Shown piece after piece: positions 30,430-32,729 of a stretch of 32,729 nt of DNA. Below the pieces are notes generated by a model that worked only from the letters and a program-made list of their open reading frames with translations, was not told the origin of the DNA and did not search any database. Origin of the DNA: JAHEDH01 sp965364515 (GTDB lineage: Bacteria; Actinomycetota; Acidimicrobiia; Spongiisociales; ZC4RG35); NCBI GenBank assembly GCA_965364515.1, contig CBDTXZ010000013.1, forward strand, positions 1-32,729, in the 5' to 3' direction. Positions within the stretch are counted from its first letter, which is position 1; every line of letters begins with the position of its first letter. The position numbers and the translations under genes were made by a program.

Positions 30430-31545
30430 TTAGCGAGCTGATTCTGCTGCTCTGATTTCGGTCACCTCGGCATGGAAATCGGCGAAGCGACCTTCCGTGA
30501 TCGCTTCTCTGGCGTCGGCGAGCAGGCGCAAGGTGTAGGTGAGATTGTGGATCGACAGAAGGCGGTAGACGGAGAGTTCCTTCGTCTTGAGGAGGTGTCG
30601 CAGGTACGCCCGGCTGTAGGTCGCGCAGGTCGAACAGTCGCAGTCCTCGCTGAGCGGCGACGGGTCATCGATGAACTCGGCTCGCTTCAGACCGAAGTCC
30701 CCGTTCCGGGTGATGATCCTGCCGTGGCGCGCCAGGCGGGTCGGCCACACACAGTCGAAGAGATCACAACCCCTCGCCACCGCATCGAGAACCCCCTCGG
30801 AGTCGCCCAGTCCCATGACGTAGCGAACCTTGCCCACGGGGAGTTCGGCCACGGTGGCTTCGATCGCCCGATTCCTCTCTTCCGGAGGCTCACCCACGGA
30901 CAGCCCACCGATCCCGAAACCAGGAAACCCGAGCTGAGCGGTCTCCCTGGCGCTGAAGGCCCTCAGATCGATGTCGGTCCCGCCTTGGATGATCCCGAAC
31001 AACGCCTGATCCGTGCGTGAGTGCGCTTCGAGAGCACGTTCGGACCACCGCAGCGTCTGCTCGAGTGCGGCTCGCACGCGATCGTCCGGCGCAGGCAGCC
31101 CGATGAGGACGTCGAGAACCATCGCCACGTCTGCACCGAGGAGCTGTTCGACCCTCATGGCCTCCTCGGGTGTGAGCCGAACCGAACTGCCGTCGTACGT
31201 CGATCGAAACGCAGCCCCGTCCTCGTCGACGTCGGGGTCGAGCGAGAAGATCTGGTAGCCGCCAGAGTCGGTGAGGATCGGCCCCTCCCAGGCCATGAAG
31301 CCGTGCAGGCCGCCCAGTCTGGAGACGACCTCGGCTCCCGGGCGAAGCATGAGGTGGTAGGTGTTCGCCAGCACCATCTGCGACCCGACCGCACGCAGGT
31401 CCGCACTGTCGAGCCCCTTCACAGACGCCCGCGTGCCCACCGGCATGAAGGTCGGCGTCTGGACGACACCATGTGAGAGCTCGAGAGCGCCCGTGCGTGC
31501 GCCACCGTCGTTTGCGATCGGCTCGAAGTCCGCTGCGTGAGTCAC
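30430..31545 (-). CDS. tgt: tRNA-guanine transglycosylase
   Basis: Exchanges guanine 34 for preQ1 in GUN-anticodon tRNAs on the way to queuosine. The 371-residue product has D93 (TDSGGYQIFSL), Q187 (GIIQGG), G213-G214 (GIGGLSVGE), nucleophile D264 (FDCVWPTRLARHG) and zinc ligands C302, C304, C307 and H333. The segment that usually reads D-E-C is here D145-V146-L147, so the cysteine of the preQ1 pocket (C158 in Zymomonas) is missing. Start is a GTG at 31543-31545 overlapping the queA stop as GTGA. With queA it implies the late queuosine pathway. Confidence 0.95.
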   Translation of the reverse strand: MTHAADFEPIANDGGARTGALELSHGVVQTPTFMPVGTRASVKGLDSADLRAVGSQMVLANTYHLMLRPGAEVVSRLGGLHGFMAWEGPILTDSGGYQIFSLDPDVDEDGAAFRSTYDGSSVRLTPEEAMRVEQLLGADVAMVLDVLIGLPAPDDRVRAALEQTLRWSERALEAHSRTDQALFGIIQGGTDIDLRAFSARETAQLGFPGFGIGGLSVGEPPEERNRAIEATVAELPVGKVRYVMGLGDSEGVLDAVARGCDLFDCVWPTRLARHGRIITRNGDFGLKRAEFIDDPSPLSEDCDCSTCATYSRAYLRHLLKTKELSVYRLLSIHNLTYTLRLLADAREAITEGRFADFHAEVTEIRAAESAR

Positions 31546-32555
31546 GAACGGTCACACAACATCGCGTCGCCGAACGACAGAAACCGATAGCCCCTGCGAA
31601 TCGCGGTGTCGTAGACCGCGCGCCAACCCGGGCCCATGAATGCGGCCAACAGCACCAGGAGGGAGGAGCCCGGGAGGTGGAAGTTGGTGACGAGACGGTC
31701 TACCACGTTGAACTCGGCTCCCGGCGTCAGATACAGGTTGGTCTCGCCCGATCCGGGTGCGATCCTGCCGCCGCTCGACGCCACCGACTCGAGAGTGCGG
31801 ACGACAGTGGTGCCGATGGCGACGACTCTCCCGCCGCGACGTCGGGCGGCGTCGACTGACTCGGCCGCCTCCTCCGAGACCCTGAATCGCTCGCTGTGCA
31901 TGGTGTGTTGTGTGACATCGTCGACTGCGATCGGTCGAAACGTCCCGATCCCGACCTCCAACTCCACCGAGGTCATCTCGATCGACCGTTCGGTCAGGCC
32001 TCTGACCACGTCGTCGGTGAAATGAAGACCGGCGGTCGGCGCCGCCGCCGAACCGATCCGCTCTGCATAGATGGTCTGGTAGCGCTCTGGTGTTTGCAGC
32101 GGCTGGGTGATGTATGGCGGCAGCGGAACATCACCCAACTGCTCGAAGGCCGCCTCGACATCGGCCGCATCGTCGTCGAAGCGCAACCTGATCAACCCGT
32201 CTGCCGGGTCGGACGCAACGGTGGCCGAGAGCCCTCCGAAAATGAGCGCGACACCCGTGGCGATGCGCCGTGCGGGCCTGATGAGAGCCTCCCAGGTGCC
32301 GTCCGAGTTCGCTCCCAGCACGAGCACCTCGACTCGGCCGCCGGTCTCGCGCTTGTGACCGAGAAGCCGGGCATGGCGAACCCTGGTGTTGTTGACCACC
32401 ACGAGATCTCCCGGTTCGAGGAGCTCGGGAAGGTCGGAGAATCGGTGGTCACGCATCGTGGTCGTGTCGAGGAGCCGGCTCGAGTCTCTGGGCTCGACAG
32501 GAGTCTGCGCGATCGAGGTCTCGGGCAGGTCGTATTGGAAGTCCGAGAGATGCAT
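31542..32555 (-). CDS. queA: tRNA preQ1(34) S-adenosylmethionine ribosyltransferase-isomerase
   Basis: Converts preQ1-tRNA to epoxyqueuosine-tRNA, using SAM as ribosyl donor. The 337-residue product shows DFQYDLPETSIAQTPVEPRDSSRLL at its N-terminal end (5-29), NNTRVRHARLLGHK (55-68), AAPTAGLHFT, VGIGTFRPI, IGTTVVRTLES and NFHLPGSSLLVLLAAFMG near the C-terminus, all typical. Length is normal. The ATG at 32553-32555 has a TAACGT box eight bases upstream. It starts the queA-tgt-yajC-secD-secF run, 36 bases after the hydrolase gene. Confidence 0.96.
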   Translation of the reverse strand: MHLSDFQYDLPETSIAQTPVEPRDSSRLLDTTTMRDHRFSDLPELLEPGDLVVVNNTRVRHARLLGHKRETGGRVEVLVLGANSDGTWEALIRPARRIATGVALIFGGLSATVASDPADGLIRLRFDDDAADVEAAFEQLGDVPLPPYITQPLQTPERYQTIYAERIGSAAAPTAGLHFTDDVVRGLTERSIEMTSVELEVGIGTFRPIAVDDVTQHTMHSERFRVSEEAAESVDAARRRGGRVVAIGTTVVRTLESVASSGGRIAPGSGETNLYLTPGAEFNVVDRLVTNFHLPGSSLLVLLAAFMGPGWRAVYDTAIRRGYRFLSFGDAMLCDRS

Positions 32556-32591
32556 CGTGTGCGACGTTACCGCCGACGAACTGTCACTCGA

Positions 32592-32729
32592 TCAGGTCGG
32601 GCCCGCTCCCCCGCGTCGGACGGAGCGGATGAAACCTGCGACCGCCGCCTCGGTCTCCCCGGCGTGCGTGAGGTGGGGCGAATGACCGGCCCCCTCGATC
32701 ACGACACGCTCTGCCCGCCCGGTGGCGGC
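32592..32729 (-). CDS. Alpha/beta hydrolase, C-terminal end (partial)
   Basis: The frame enters from the right edge and stops with TGA at 32592-32594. The last 45 residues include ERVVIEGAGHSPHLTHAGE, the strand and loop with the catalytic histidine found near the end of alpha/beta hydrolases, followed by the helix ETEAAVAGFIRS. The nucleophile region lies outside the window, so the substrate cannot be guessed. It is upstream of and co-directional with queA, with a 36-base gap. Confidence 0.75.
   Translation of the reverse strand, partial: AATGRAERVVIEGAGHSPHLTHAGETEAAVAGFIRSVRRGGAGPT

Overview
The window is GC-rich and tightly packed. Almost everything lies on the minus strand as a chain of housekeeping operons. 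The gene order matches the classic actinobacterial run that in Mycobacterium tuberculosis goes from nusB-efp-aroB-aroK-aroC through aroE-mltG-ruvX-alaS, rarA, aspS, hisS, rel-apt and secF-secD-yajC, but compressed. The sequence, the many GTG starts, the ATGA/GTGA gene junctions and a Streptomyces-type conservon all point to an actinobacterium. The DUF4388 protein and other features make a deep-branching class such as Acidimicrobiia my best guess (inference).

Layout from low to high coordinates, all minus strand unless stated: the 3' end of a plus-strand gene (1-189); a 51-aa membrane protein and der (231-1696); ispH (1840-2880); nusB, efp, aroB, aroK, aroC and a prepilin peptidase (2988-7391); a terminator hairpin (7456-7489); DUF4388 protein, aroE, mltG, ruvX and alaS (7513-13794); a 67-aa membrane protein (13870-14073); rarA, aspS, hisS (14194-18720); two plus-strand coiled-coil genes (18839-20865); a four-gene conservon of GTPase, DUF742, roadblock and sensor kinase (20877-24521); rel and apt (24665-27350); secF, secD, yajC, tgt, queA (27488-32555); and the 3' end of an alpha/beta hydrolase gene (32592-32729). 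No stretch longer than 300 bases lacks a gene.

Functionally, the shikimate genes aroB, aroK, aroC and aroE are split over two operons; the dehydroquinate dehydratase that often sits in this neighbourhood is absent. Translation quality (alaS, aspS, hisS, efp, tgt, queA), alarmone and purine salvage (rel, apt), protein export (secDF-yajC), ribosome assembly (der) and cell wall (mltG) fill the rest.

The accessory part lies between hisS and rel, where the conservon faces a pair of long coiled-coil proteins tail to tail with only 11 bases between the stops. This looks like a polarity or signalling module set into housekeeping DNA.

The most unusual non-coding signal is a degenerate tandem repeat with a 7-base period (rough consensus GCTATCG or its complement) in four intergenic gaps: der/ispH, ispH/nusB, 67-aa gene/rarA and apt/secF. 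In each gap it lies just upstream of a TANNNT box exactly six bases before a start codon, the hallmark of a leaderless transcript. These four are the only clear cases of that six-base spacing I found here.
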